Below, piece after piece: positions 1 to 11,839 of a stretch of DNA of 64,000 nt. The stretch covers positions 13,943,001 through 14,007,000 of the forward strand of contig NC_083389.1 in assembly GCF_031755915.1 (NCBI RefSeq), given 5' to 3'. The DNA comes from Ziziphus jujuba. Lineage: Eukaryota > Streptophyta > Magnoliopsida > Rosales > Rhamnaceae. Positions within the stretch are counted from its first letter, which is position 1, and the number at the start of each line of letters is the position of its first letter. The notes under the pieces were generated by a model, which saw nothing but the letters and a program-made list of their open reading frames with translations, was not told where the DNA came from and ran no database searches. The position numbers were made by a program, and so were the translations under genes.

Positions 1-2940
1 TTTGCAAAAAATTGATGACTGCTCACCGTCGGGAAATTACCGACGAAACTGTCGGGAAATTACAAAATGCCCTCTAGAAATATTACCGACATTTTCGTCG
101 GTAATTTCCCGACGGTGTACAGTCATAAATGTTTTCCAAACTTTTGATGAACTTTTATGAAATTTTTTGATTTTATCTCCTCAGTACAATTATATAATCC
201 ATTTTTAGCATGTTTTTTCATTCAACACACCTTAGGGGCCTTGTGGGGTCAAAAAAATTGGCAAAATATGCTGTTTGTACACCCTCGAGAAAGTACCGCC
301 GAAACTGTCGGTAATTTTTCCAGAGGGCATTTGTAATTTCCCGACAGTTTCGTCGGTACTTTCCCGACGGTGAACAGTCATCACTTTTTTGCAAACTTTT
401 GATACACTTTTATGAAATTTTTTGATTTTCTCTCCTTAGTACAATTATAGAATCCATGTTTAGCATGTTTTTTTATTCAACACAACTTAGGGGCCTTGTG
501 GGGTCAAAAACATTGGCAAAATATGCTGTTTGTACACCCTCGGGAAATTACCGACGAAACTGTCGGTAATTTTTCCAGAGGGCATTTGTAATTTCCCGAC
601 AGTTTCGTCGGTAATTTACCGACGGTGAACAGTCATCAAATATTTGCAAACTTTTGATACACTTTTATGAAATTTTTTGATTTTCTCTCCTTAGTACAAT
701 TATAGAATCCATGTTTAGCATGTGTTTTCATTCAACACACCTTAGGGGCCTTGTGGGGTCAAAAAAATTGGCAAAATATGCTGTTTGTACACCCTCGGGA
801 AAGTACCGACGAAACTGTCGGTAATTTTTCCAGAGGGCATTTGTAATTTCCCGACGGTTTCGTCGGTAATGTCCCGACGTTGAACAGTCATCACTTTTTT
901 GCAAACTTTTGATACACTTTTATGAAATTTTTGATTTTCTCTCCTTAGTACAATTAGAGAATCCATGTTTAGCATGTTTTTTCATTCAACACAACTTAGG
1001 GGCCTTGTGGGGTCAAAAACATTGGCAAAATATGCTGTTTGTACACCCTCGGGAAATTACCGACGAAACTGTCGGTAATTTTTCCAGAGGGCATTTGTAA
1101 TTTCCCGACAGTTTCGTCGGTAATTTACCGACGGTGAACAGTCATCAAATATTTGCAAACTTTTGATACACTTTTATGACAGTTTTTGATTTTCTCTCCT
1201 TAGTACAATTATAGAATCCATGTTTAGCATGTTTTTTCATTCAACACACCTTAGGGGCCTTGTGGGGTCAAAAAAATTGGCAAAATATGCTGTTTGTACA
1301 CCCTCGGGAAAGTACCGACGAAACTGTCGGTAATTTTTCCAGAGGGCATTTGTAATTTCCCGACGGTTTCGTCGGTAAGTTCCCGACGGTGAACAGTCAT
1401 CACTTTTTTGCAAACTTTTGATACACTTTTATGAAATTTTTTGATTTTCTCTCCTTAGTACAATTATAGAATCCATGTTTAGCATGTGTTTTCATTCAAC
1501 ACACCTTAGGGGCCTTGTGGGGTCAAAAAAATTGGCAAAATATGCTGTATGTACACCTTCGGGAAAGTACCGACGAAACTGTCGGTAATTTTTCCAAAGG
1601 GCATTTGTAAATTCCCGAAGGTGTACAGTACGACATATTTTGCCAATTATTTTTATCCCACAAGCCCCCTAAGGTGTGTTGAATGAAAAAACATGCAAAA
1701 AATGGATTCTATAATTGTACTAAGGAGAGAAAATCAAAAAATTTCATAAAAGTGTATCCAAGTTTGCAAAAAATTTGTACACAAATTTGTACACTGTTCC
1801 CCCTCGGTAAATCACCGATGCAACTGTCGGGAAACTACAAATGCCCTCTGGAAAAATTACCGACAGTTTAGTCGGTAATTTCCCGATGGTGTACAGTACG
1901 TATCTTTTGCCAATTTTTTTTACCCCACAAGCCCCTTAAGGTGTGTTGAATGAAAAAATATGCAAAACATGGATTCTATAATTGTACTAAGGAGAGAAAA
2001 GCAAAAAATTTCATAAAAGTGTATCCAAGTTTGTAAAAAATAAGTACTTTGTTCACCCTCGGGAAATTACCGACGAAACTGTCGGGAAACTACAAATGCC
2101 CTCTGGAAAAATTACCGACAGTTTCGTCGGTAATTTCCCGAGGGTGTACAGTACGGCATATTTTGCCAATATTTTTTACCCCACAAGCCCCCTAAGGTGT
2201 GTTGAATGAAAAAACATGCAAAACATGGATTCTATAATTGTACTAAGGAGGGAAAATGAAAAAATTTCATAAAAGTGTATCCAAGTTTGCAAAAAATATG
2301 TATATTGTTCACCATCGGGAAATTACCGACTAAAATATCGGGAAACTACAAATGCCCTCTGGAAAACTTACCGACAGTTTCGTCGCTAATTTCCCAAGGG
2401 TGTACAGTACGAATAGTTTGCCATTTTTTTTTACCCCACAAGGCCCTTAAGGTGTGTTGAATGAAAAAACATGCAAAACATGGATTCTATAATTGTACTA
2501 AGGAGAGAAAATCAAAACATTTCATAAAAGTGTATCAAAGTTTGCAAAAAATACGTATACTGTTCACCCTCGGGAAATCACCGACAAAACGGTTGGGAAA
2601 CTACAAATGCCCTCTGGAAAAATTACCGACAGTTTCGTCTCTAATTTCCCGAGGATGTACAGTACGCATATTTTGCCATTTTTTTTTACCCCACAAGCCC
2701 CCTAAGGTGTGTTGAATGAAAAAACATGCAAAACATGGATTCTATAATTGTACTAAGGAGAGAAAATCAAAAAATTTCATAAAAGTGTGAAAGTTTGCAA
2801 AAAATATTTACACTGTTCACCCTCGGGAAATCACCGATGAAACTGTCGGGAAACTACAAATGCCCTCTGGAAAAATTACCGATAGTTTCGTCGGTAATTT
2901 CCCGAGGGTGTACAGTTCGTACCTTTTGCCAATTTTTATT
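1..2940. repeat. 255-bp tandem repeat array with orientation switch
   Basis: Near-identical monomers recur with a period of 254-256 bp. The anchor acaattata (or a close variant) starts at about 186, 441, 695, 950, 1205 and 1460. After about 1630 the same unit reads in the opposite orientation, with attgtac anchors at about 1714, 1981, 2237, 2492 and 2747. Each monomer carries a dyad built from ccgacgaaactgtcgg and its complement around the spacer ccagagggcatttg, plus a conserved block ending in ggggccttgtggggtc. Short ORFs here only restate the repeat in translation. It could be a satellite-like array or the internal repeat of a DNA transposon; no transposase is visible. Confidence 0.85.
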
Positions 2941-4600
2941 TTATTATTTATTTATTTATTTTTATTTTTTTTTTGTGGTACAAAGTTTTGACTTAAGGAG
3001 TCCTATTATTCAATCCTTTCCAATGCAGAAGGTACATATCCATGCTCATTCGGCGAATTTTCACTTATCTGGTTAACTGGACAACAAATTTTCACCAGAA
3101 CTGAATTGGGAATAAATAAATAAATAAATAAATTATGGGTTTGAAATTTGAAACCCAGTTGCTTTAGGGAAAAAAAAAAAAAAAAAGAAAGTTTTGTGGT
3201 CTTTTGGAGATGGTCCAGGCGAAAAACCTTTGCTCCTTTTCTTTATTCATTATTAAGTGGAACTGTCAACAATGACCTTGCATGTAAATTGGTAGGAAAA
3301 TAATGATCACTGAGACCATTTCCATATGAATTATAGTAAATGTTATTTTTTTAATACAATATTGACTAATTAAATTCTTATTCTTAGGCTAATATATTTG
3401 ACTTTATCTATCACCTATACGTAAAATATATTTTAGGAAATTTTTTTCGTAAAATCAATTAACAAAATTAATATGAAGTATATTGTATTTATTTTTTGGC
3501 TTACTTATTAACCCATTTATGTTTACTATTGGGAGTTCATGATTTCAAAACATTAAGATGGAAAAAATTTATTATAAATGATAAAAAAAATTATGTAAAG
3601 AAGTAGCATAAAGCCAAATTATGTATATATATATGTATATATATCCACATACCAGGTAATCGTTAACTCCGATCTGCAGAAACGTACAATTTAATTACAT
3701 ACTTTTGAAGTGTATGGGCTCCACAATGAATATTTTCAGATGATGCAGGGAGAGTGAACTGAACTGAAGAGATTTTGGGATTTTCTGCAATGTTCGTCAA
3801 TGCAAAGAAAGAAGGCTGAAAGGTACACAACCAACAAAAGAGAAAGAGAGAGGAAGACACAGTATACATTTAATGTGGTAGCAGGACAGAAGTTAATGGG
3901 GTAGATAGAAATAAGGGATGGTCAAAAAAGTTGTTTTAATATTATCACCTATATTCGAGACAGTCAATGAGAAAACTGTTATTTTTACTTGACACTTTCA
4001 TAGGTATCCATGTATTTAAATAGTTTACAAAAGCCAGACAATTAATTCCCTCCTAACAAGTATCATTTGGACATACTACCATGGAGCCATTCATGTAAAA
4101 GTGATTGATACCATCCATTTAAATTATCATCCTTCCTTACACATCATATTGACACGAGAATCAAGTACAAAAACTAAAAACAAAATCTGAATATGGAAGA
4201 AATTGGATCCTTTCACAAATATGGAAGTTTCCTTTTTTTTTTTTCTTTTTTGTTTATTACATTTTGGTATCTTTTTTTCTACGAAAATCCAGCTGAACAC
4301 AACTATATAATTCCTATGTTCCAAGATTATGTATAAGATTCAAAACATATTGGATACAAAGTCCTACAAGGTAGCAGACACGGCAAGACTTTGCTGGCAT
4401 ACCGCATGCTGAACCAGAATCCTGATATCCCAAACAAAAATATATAAAAGAAAGAAAAAATTTGTGAAAAATTAAGTGAAAATTCAAACTCCAATGCCTG
4501 TTATCAACTGGCCCAGCGTGAAGGATTCTTTTCACATATACCAGGTTAGGCCATCTGCCTCTGTGCTAATAAGCCTTTGCAATTCAAATTTTTTTATGAT
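2941..4600. other. AT-rich intergenic DNA, no gene seen
   Basis: This stretch holds homopolymer and TTTATT/AAATA runs and a short (TA)n stretch near 3620-3650. I see no convincing coding segment. Small ORFs here lack splice context, homology cues and codon-like composition. Confidence 0.6.
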
Positions 4601-4666
4601 GCTGAAGAATGATGCCTAAAATTCACACAGCAGCATGCATCTCTAGCCGTCTTCGTGCTAAGATTT

Positions 4667-4903
4667 TCAAATTTGTTCAGAATGCTTTGAAGCAACCTGT
4701 GTGTCCACCGTTCTTGTGTCATGCTTTCTCTTGCTTCGTCTCTTTGATCTAGATGTGCGGGTCTTTGTAGGATGCTTTACAGCATGCTCTTGGATGCCCA
4801 ACACTACATTTTCATTGGTAGGGAGTTCAGGAGGGGCATCAGGCCATGGTGTGCGTTTTGATGGTACATTGACCTCCAGAGGAGGATCAATTATCCATCT
4901 GTA
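4667..4903 (-). other. open segment with basic C-terminus, possible exon
   Basis: An open frame on the minus strand follows a good acceptor (tctttacag at about 4899). It encodes RWIIDPPLEVNVPSKRTPWP, then a Lys/Arg-rich stretch (SRSKRRSKRKH), and ends with a stop at 4667. It does not join in frame to the upstream exon at 5642-5692 without passing a stop. It may therefore be an alternative last exon, UTR, or part of a decayed gene. No family is recognised. Confidence 0.2.
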
Positions 4904-5753
4904 AAGAGACCACACTAATGTCAAATGCATGTGCATAGGAAGAGATTCTGCTAAATGAATTTTAATTAAATAGGCAATTGACTGTCATGATTTTTGTGTG
5001 TCAATGATATATATTGAAATTTAGATGGCTTGATGAGGGGTGGGGGAAAAAAAAGCATTTCCATATGACAAAATTATTGACTAAAGGTAAAGATTTGCTG
5101 AACCAAAGTAAAATAAAAAGAAGCATGCTACATAAAATCATAGTACAATTATATAAGTCAATTGTTTAAAGGATTGTAGTCAAATTGCAAGTAAGAAAGC
5201 CCTTGGGAATGAGGTCAGAGGACTGAACAGAAATAAATTGAAATGCCACACCAATACCACTTGACCACTTGAAACAATGCAATGACATTCACTTGAAAAG
5301 AGAAGTTGAGCATCATTGTCACATTCACAGGTAGGTTACTAATTTGAAGTTCTACCCATGTGTGATATTCAAAATCACAATTTCACAACCACAATTTTAT
5401 GCTTTGAAAATAAATTAGAGATGCATAGTACTTAGAATTTGAAGGATATAACAGCAGACAGTTTAACATGACAAGATTATTACAAAACATTTTTACCAAT
5501 TGTATATGATCATTGGCACTATTGACTCCATCTATGCTTCAAATTTTTTAAACAACCATGACAGCTTTCAGAATGCAAAAACCATATGCACTATAAAATG
5601 GAAAATGGATTGGAGACACAATAGGAAAGAAGATATGGTACCTGTAGGGCCAAACCATAACCGCCATTCACATCTTGCTCGAAATAAAGTAACTGGAAAA
5701 TAAAGCAATTAGATTATAAATTTAATGTCACACTAGCAACACAAAAGAAAATG

Positions 5754-5795
<42 letters not shown>

Positions 5796-6087
5796 ATAGT
5801 CATCAAACATGGTATATAAACAATTTAAATGCAAAAATATGAAATATACATACCTTAAATTTGCTTTGTGCATTTGAAGTAACTCTTACTACAATACCAC
5901 ACTCGGCTTGTTGCTCGTTGATCGTAACACCAAAGAAATGAGCATTTTGCTTATCCACCTGCAACAAAACAAAATCAACCAAACGGAAAATTCCAGAAAG
6001 AATGAAAGTCCATGATAACAAACATGAAAGCACCTTTCCACTAACTGATGACAGAATGGAATGTATCCCTACTTGGCTGTACTCCAT
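4887..6087 (-). CDS. possible small spliced gene, 73 residues, unrecognised
   Basis: Four segments on the minus strand join with consensus GT-AG introns, all phase 0: 6087-6034, 5958-5854, 5692-5642 and 4898-4887. They give a 73-residue protein, with VDKQNAHFFGVTINEQQ in the second exon and GGYGLALQ in the third. A TGA lies directly before the ATG. A 5' UTR exon may end at about 6262 (gcaacag before gtaggc). A different reading of the first exon gives YDDMMLNGVQPSRDTFHS, which resembles part of a pentatricopeptide repeat, so this may be a captured or decayed gene fragment. I recognise no function. The clean splice sites are the main support. Confidence 0.25.
5761..5792. repeat. (AG)n microsatellite
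   Basis: A perfect AG dinucleotide run of about 16 units lies inside a putative intron. Confidence 0.9.
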
Positions 6088-6222
6088 TCAGCATCATATC
6101 ATCATACATATCTCTCAGCAAGAAATGCCTCCCACGACCGTTATTTAAAAAAAAAAAAAAACCAGAACACAACTTTCACAATTTCTCTTTCACAATTTCT
6201 CCCAAAAAAAAAAAATTCCCAA

Positions 6223-6598
6223 CACCACTAACAGAAAATCAAAATTAGAGCTGTTGCCTACCTGTTGCTTCTGCTTCTGCTCCTAGGGCTCTCTAAAATC
6301 CTGCAGTTTTCTCTCTGAGTCGCCTCTTCACCATCTCCTTCAAAACGCGCAGTCTCCACGCTTACAATCCGGCCGATTCATGAAAGGAAACAGAGGGCTC
6401 CTAAGGTCTGGTTATGGATAAAGAGATGGAGGGGAAAAGTCGAAGAAAGGAAAGAAAAAAACATATAAAAAAAATAACACATAAGGGTATTTTGGGATTT
6501 TAAAAGATTGGAGGGGTAGATCAAAAAAGAAATGAATTGAGGGGGTAAAATTCATGAAGCTCGATCCTACAGGGGTATTGAGCCAAATTCCCCTACTT
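6223..6598. repeat. 370-bp direct repeat, left copy
   Basis: This segment is nearly identical to 9401-9770. Both run from accactaacaga through the motif gttgcttctgcttctgctcc to ggggtattg-gccaaattccc, with only scattered mismatches. Read on the minus strand it looks like a promoter plus noncoding first exon ending in a donor (caacag before gtaggc). The two copies bracket the glycerol-3-phosphate transporter gene in the same orientation. Confidence 0.85.
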
Positions 6599-7153
6599 AT
6601 GTATCATTCTTTCCATTATATTACTGGACGGTGAGGGGTTATTATAGGGAAAGAGCCAGTGGTTCAGCCGCTATGGCTTACCTTTATGATATGGCACCAT
6701 ATACTTCAATTCTTTAAAACCGCTGCACAGCTCCAGGATCGTACATTCCATCGACGAAAAAGCAAATCAGATAAAAAGGGTATGTAAAAGAATTGTCAAC
6801 TTAAAAACATCAAAAATTTCTAGCAAAAATATAAAATTTATTAGAGGGTACATTTATCAATGCCTGGTTATGAAAGGAATAAAACAACAAAAAAAACCTG
6901 ATTTAACAGATAGAGGGACTAGGGATAAATACCGAAACCAAAAAGAAGTTGAACAAATTTTATATCTTGTGGAATTTATAGGTTCTATACATGTATAAGA
7001 GCTACTAACCTGTGTAAAATGAATAAGATACAAAATACATACATGTATAATGGCTCAAGTAACTAATCCATGACCGTATTCTTCCCCAAATGAACTAATC
7101 TGACCAGAAAAAACCCATGCATAAATGAAGCATTAGAAGAAATCCTCCATCCA

Positions 7154-9166
7154 TCAATGACCGCCTATGCTGTTCCAAAACCATTTTCCCTCATTCAACT
7201 TCGCTTTAATCTCAGTTCTGGCAACACGAATCAAGAACAAACTTGCAAGGAAAATAGAAAGAATTAGCATTAAGAAGACACTGTTCCATCCCCTAGTGGA
7301 AATATACCCTGCCAATAGTGGGCCTAAAGCTGCCCCAACAGAACCAGTGCCATCTATAATTGCACTTACAGTAGCTAATGCACGAGAATTTCCTCCAACC
7401 ATGGTCTGAGTACCAAGATCAGTAGCAACAGCCGTTGTAATGAGTGAGTATGGACCATTTACAAGCAATCCAGAAAGAAACATCAAACTAATATTGGCAA
7501 ACATGGAGATGCTTCCATAAACCCTGTAGAAAAGGAGGGCTGGAATTGATAGCAACAAGAATACAATTGATGTAACAGCACAAGCTTCAATTACATCAGA
7601 GATGAATCCCGCCAAAATTCCTCCAAGGACTCCTCCCATATCAAATATAGTTGAAAGGATCCCAGCAGTTTTGTGTGACAAATGCACTCCCGCAACAGCT
7701 AAAATGCCAAACAGAATTCATAAATAAGAGAACCTTGTAAATTGTAACACATTCAAATGCATAGGGGAGCCCATGAAAATTAAGCAGATTTGATCGTTTA
7801 GCAGTCTTTAATTATTTCATGATAAAAATTAAATACCCAAAGGCATATTTATCCTTATGGGGAAAGACACAGAAAAAGAAACCTATTGGCAGTCCCAAAA
7901 CAAAGCAGATTTAGCTGTATGTTCACAGATGCCAAAGAGTTTCTTATGCTCATCATTCTTCATGAAAGAAAAGAGTAAATAATAATAATAATAACAATAA
8001 TAACAAAGAAACAGAGACAAGATTCTCATCTTGCCATTGCCAATTCATGATGCATTATAGAGCACTAACCACAAGAAGACAAATATAATCCAACTCTGAA
8101 GGGAAAGTCATAGCACAACCTATAGGAAAATTTTTATGGCATATTCATATAAACTCATCCTATTTGACCAAGTACCTGTGTGCCTTATGTAGAAGGGCAA
8201 CCAGTATAGAAAAGTGTAAGCCACCAGCTTTGAAAAGAAGAGACAGAAAGCAAATGGTGCTACACCTGGTAGCCTCCATGCCTCAAAGAATCCAATTGCG
8301 GCCAAAGAATCAGAGTCCCCTATTTCAAGAAGACCAGCTTTCTCTGACTCCACTTTCTCCTCTGAACTCCTTACACTATCAACTTCCGCATCCATTTCAA
8401 TCTCCTTGCCAGGAGACTCAAACCCCAAATCATCCGGACTAACAACGAGAAACATAAACACTACAATGCCAACCACAATCATCAAAACTCCAGGCAAAAC
8501 AAAGGAAAATCCCCACCCAAATTCTAAAACACCTGATGCTAAAACTGATCCAACAATGTTTCCCACAGAGGTGTGCGAATTCCACAATCCCATTATCAAG
8601 CCCCTCTTTTCTTTCCCAGACCAGTTTCCCACAATTGCCACCACACAAGGCCACCCAACTGACTGAAACAATCCATAAACCACTTGAACAGCAAGAAAGA
8701 ATCCCAAAACATGAACTCCCAACTAATACCCTAGGCCAAACATTATTGTAAAAATGCCATTGCCTATCATACCAAACACAAGAAAGTACCTCAAATGGAC
8801 CCGATCACCGACATGGCCAGAAAAATACATTCCAATGGAATATACGGAAAGAAATGCAAGATCTAGCTCGCCTAGCCGGTGTGTTCCACGTGGACCATTG
8901 AAAGGAGCCCAACCAGCATCAATCGAGCTCGAATTCAATAAGGTTGAGTTCAAATTACTCTCGGTTAGGGATGAGTTTGAGTGATCATTTGGTCCAAGAA
9001 CACTCTTAACAATGCTTGGAGGTTTTCTATAGGCATGAAAGGAAGCATAGGCGAGGAAAGTTATTACTAGGACTAAGATTTGGTGGAAAGCTAAAGTTTT
9101 TTGTGGGGGTTTGAGAGATGGGAAGAGATTGAGACCTGGAGGTGGGTTTAGATTTTTGGATGCCAT
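7154..9166 (-). pseudogene. glycerol-3-phosphate transporter (MFS, SLC37-like) with in-frame stop
   Basis: Two exons, 9166-8176 and 7698-7154, join at a phase-1 GT-AG intron to give about 511 codons, close to the usual size of plant G3P permeases. The family belongs to the major facilitator superfamily (organophosphate:phosphate antiporters) with about 12 membrane helices. Visible family features are an N-terminal helix with AYASFHAYRKPPSIVK, LAFLSVYSIGMYFSGHVGDR, GWPCVVAIVGNWSGKEKRG, NSHTSVGNIVGS, a variable acidic central loop, LYWLPFYIRHT, then GGVLGGILAGFISD and [17 protein letters not shown] single TAG at 8725-8723 interrupts exon 1 after FGLGY. The frame is otherwise open on both sides and the splice signals are intact, so this is either a recent nonsense allele or a sequence error. 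The start ATG at 9166 fits the family N-terminus. The substrate is inferred from family only. Confidence 0.8.
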
Positions 9167-9400
9167 TGTAATCCAACTTCAAAATAACAACAACACAGCA
9201 ATCTACACAGAAACCCCTAGACATAAAAAAAGCTTCAAAATTTATATAACCCTAAATATATTGATCAAAGAAGAAGACAATGATGGATGAGGGCCTTAAT
9301 TAGTAGCTCTGTGAATTCACTAATTATAATATTATAAAAATAAAAAAATAAAATAAAAATAAAAAAAGACAACTATGATTCTGGAGAGCTTTGATAGAAT

Positions 9401-9770
9401 CCACCACTAACAGACAACCAAAATTAAAGCTGTTGCCTACCTGTTGCTTCTGCTTCTGCTCCTAGGGCTCTCTAAAATCCTGCAGTTTTCTCTTTGAGTC
9501 GCCTCTTCACCATCTCCTTCAAAACGCGCAGTCTCCACGCTTACAATCCGGCCGATTCATGAAAGGAAACAGAGGGCTCCTAAGGTCTGGTTATGGATAA
9601 AGAGATGGAGGGGAAAAGTCGAAGAAAGGAAAGAAAAAAACATATAAAAAAAATAACACATAAGGGTATTTTGGGATTTTAAAAGATTGGAGGGGTAGAT
9701 CAAAAAAGAAATGAATTGAGGGGGTAAAATTCATGAAGCTCGGTCCTACAGGGGTATTGGGCCAAATTCC
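9401..9770. repeat. 370-bp direct repeat, right copy
   Basis: This is the copy of 6223-6598, located about 235 bp upstream of the transporter start codon. The ends are sharp: beyond ggggtattgggccaaattcccc the flanks no longer match. Confidence 0.85.
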
Positions 9771-9775
9771 CCCCA

Positions 9776-10945
9776 CGCATATCAACCTTTTATTTGGGCT
9801 TGAAGATCGAGATCGGGAAGGATAATGAGGTAAATTTGGGCCCATCTATATCCTTTGGGCCTAAAAGAAATATATCAACTCTTAACCCAAAAAAAAAAAA
9901 AAAAAAATAGAAAAATGTTAAGCAAATGAACAACGGGGCCATCTCGCCATCTTTGAATCAGTTACTCTCAATCTGTGTGTGTAATTTCCCTTTCTTTCTC
10001 TTTTTATATGCATTAATAATCGTGCAAGTTAATTTGTTAATCAAAACGTTTCAGAGAGGAAAGAATTAGAATTTGACTGATACTATGATTTTTATGCTCT
10101 AACTTCCAGATCTAACACTCTTTGACATCCAAAACAAAAATAATAATAATAATAATTTAAATACTGAGTCTCTAAGATTTATTCCTTATTTTTTTTTTTG
10201 GGGGGGGGAAGTGGCTTTAATGGAGAAAAGGATTTGGTACTTTCTTCAGCCTTTCTAACCTTCCACGGAATAATATTTTTCTAGGATTTTTTTTTCCAGC
10301 AAAAAGACTTATTTAACCAATTCATTGTTGCCACTTGTTTTCCTTTAATGTTCATGTCAAACAACCAATTAGAATCCTTTAGGCACAACGCCTGTGGTTG
10401 CGTGAGTTTATGTGTTCATCAAGTCTAAGGAATGATCAAATTTTGATAAGTGTGGATCCCACGTACTACGCACACTGTGGAAGAGGGGCCATAAAGATAG
10501 CTTGGCAGTGGTAAACTGGATAGTACGTAGATTCTTACCGAATTAGAAATACATAACTGCTAATGGTTTACAGTTTCTGGACTGAGGATACTCACTAGAA
10601 AGTCTAATTTTTTTTTTCACCCAAAAAAAAAAAATTGGTTACTGATCCGTGCGTGGCCAAGCTAATCAAATTGCACGTGACCCCACCGCACACTAATGTC
10701 CGCCATAGACGTGTGGGTCGCAGTTCTAACCAAATCGGTTGTCCACCATCTATATGCCTACTAAAGAATACGATCACATGGACCTGCAATTTCCAAACCA
10801 TATATTTTTAATTTGGCCATCAATAATCCTATTGGTCGGTTGAAAAATATCTTAATAAAAGATCATCTTTCATTATCTCGATTTAATTAATACTAATAAT
10901 AAATTTTACCTTAAGAAAATTCAAACACAAAAAAATTGCTCCAAA
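9776..10945. repeat. segmental duplication X, copy 1
   Basis: This block matches 16186-18107 in the same orientation. Shared anchors include atttgggcttgaagatcgag, caacggggccatctcgccat, aacgtttcagag and atcacatggacctgcaattt. Copy 1 has about 190 bp near 10430-10605 not seen in copy 2, and lacks about 760 bp present in copy 2. No gene is seen in it. Confidence 0.85.
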
Positions 10946-11149
10946 AATCATTGTGTTAATTAGTTTGTAGCATTGCGTGTGAGATGAGTCAGCTGGCTCC
11001 AATAGTTGATTAATCGGGTTGGCCTTATTCTGTTTGAAATTTTTTTTTTTCTTTTGAATTATTCTGTTAGGCTTCCAAACAATTATTTTCAATCACTATA
11101 TAATTTGGATGGATTATGAATTCTATTGAACATGTCATGTAAATTAAAA

Positions 11150-11835
11150 ATGAAAACTGAATTTAGTCGGAACCGTTAGATTGTGCAAATGAGATTATGA
11201 GGAAAAGCACGATGGTCTATAGATCGTGGCAATTCATCATCTTCGTTTTAACATAATGATCTATAGAGTCGGTAAGCATTCTGGGGTTGTGTAACAATCT
11301 ATACATAGGAAACTTTATTTTTAGCCTGCATCAGTTAATGATTTTGTAATTTACTAATGTAAAAAAGTTTTATTTTGGTTGCTCTTAAACCTTTGTAATT
11401 GTAAATTTTGAACATTAGAAAAAAGATTTCTTTGAGTTTCTTGCTTTTTTTTATATCTATGTATATTTTACTTTTTTATTCTATAAGAAGCAGAGTCTGA
11501 AAAGATATAAAATGGAGAAAGTAATAGGAGACAGAATTTACAGTGTTGGTCAACTTTTCAACATAGACCATATGCAAGACTATAAAGTCTACCGGATTTT
11601 AACTTCATAATTAATACAGTTAATTAGCTTTCAGTTTTTGGAAGAATATTTAGTAATCTTCCTTACGGTAATTATGCATTAAGTTGGATTATGTTGAGTG
11701 AGATGTCGACATGCTCGAAGAAAATCTCTATTAGCAATGTTGCGCCTCATATTTAGCAATCTCTATTACGTGCGGAGACATAAATACTAGGAAATGTCAA
11801 TAATATATATGTTGCGCCTCATATTTAGCAATCCC
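11150..11835 (-). pseudogene. orphan promoter and first codons of an LRR receptor-like protein gene
   Basis: Bases of about 11220-11720 match 15330-15850, the upstream region and start of the LRR fragment below, in the same orientation. On the minus strand the ATG context and the first few codons (M-N-C-H) are preserved, then a stop follows almost at once. A short local duplication (tgttgcgcctcatatttagc) occurs at about 11740 and 11811. This is the remnant of a second copy of the receptor-like gene whose body has been lost. Confidence 0.6.
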
Positions 11836-11839
11836 AGTA

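Noticed and set aside
742..3076. Several short ORFs with a shared ITDETVG or KCPLEKLPTVSS theme that look like a protein family
   Set aside because: They are translations of the 255-bp repeat in different frames and strands. Similarity is at the DNA level and stops fall at repeat boundaries.
3663..4535. Small minus-strand ORFs
   Set aside because: No splice context, homology cue or coding bias; located in AT-rich DNA.
8164..8984. Plus-strand ORFs across the transporter region
   Set aside because: They are antisense shadows of the transporter exons, which have clear family motifs on the minus strand.
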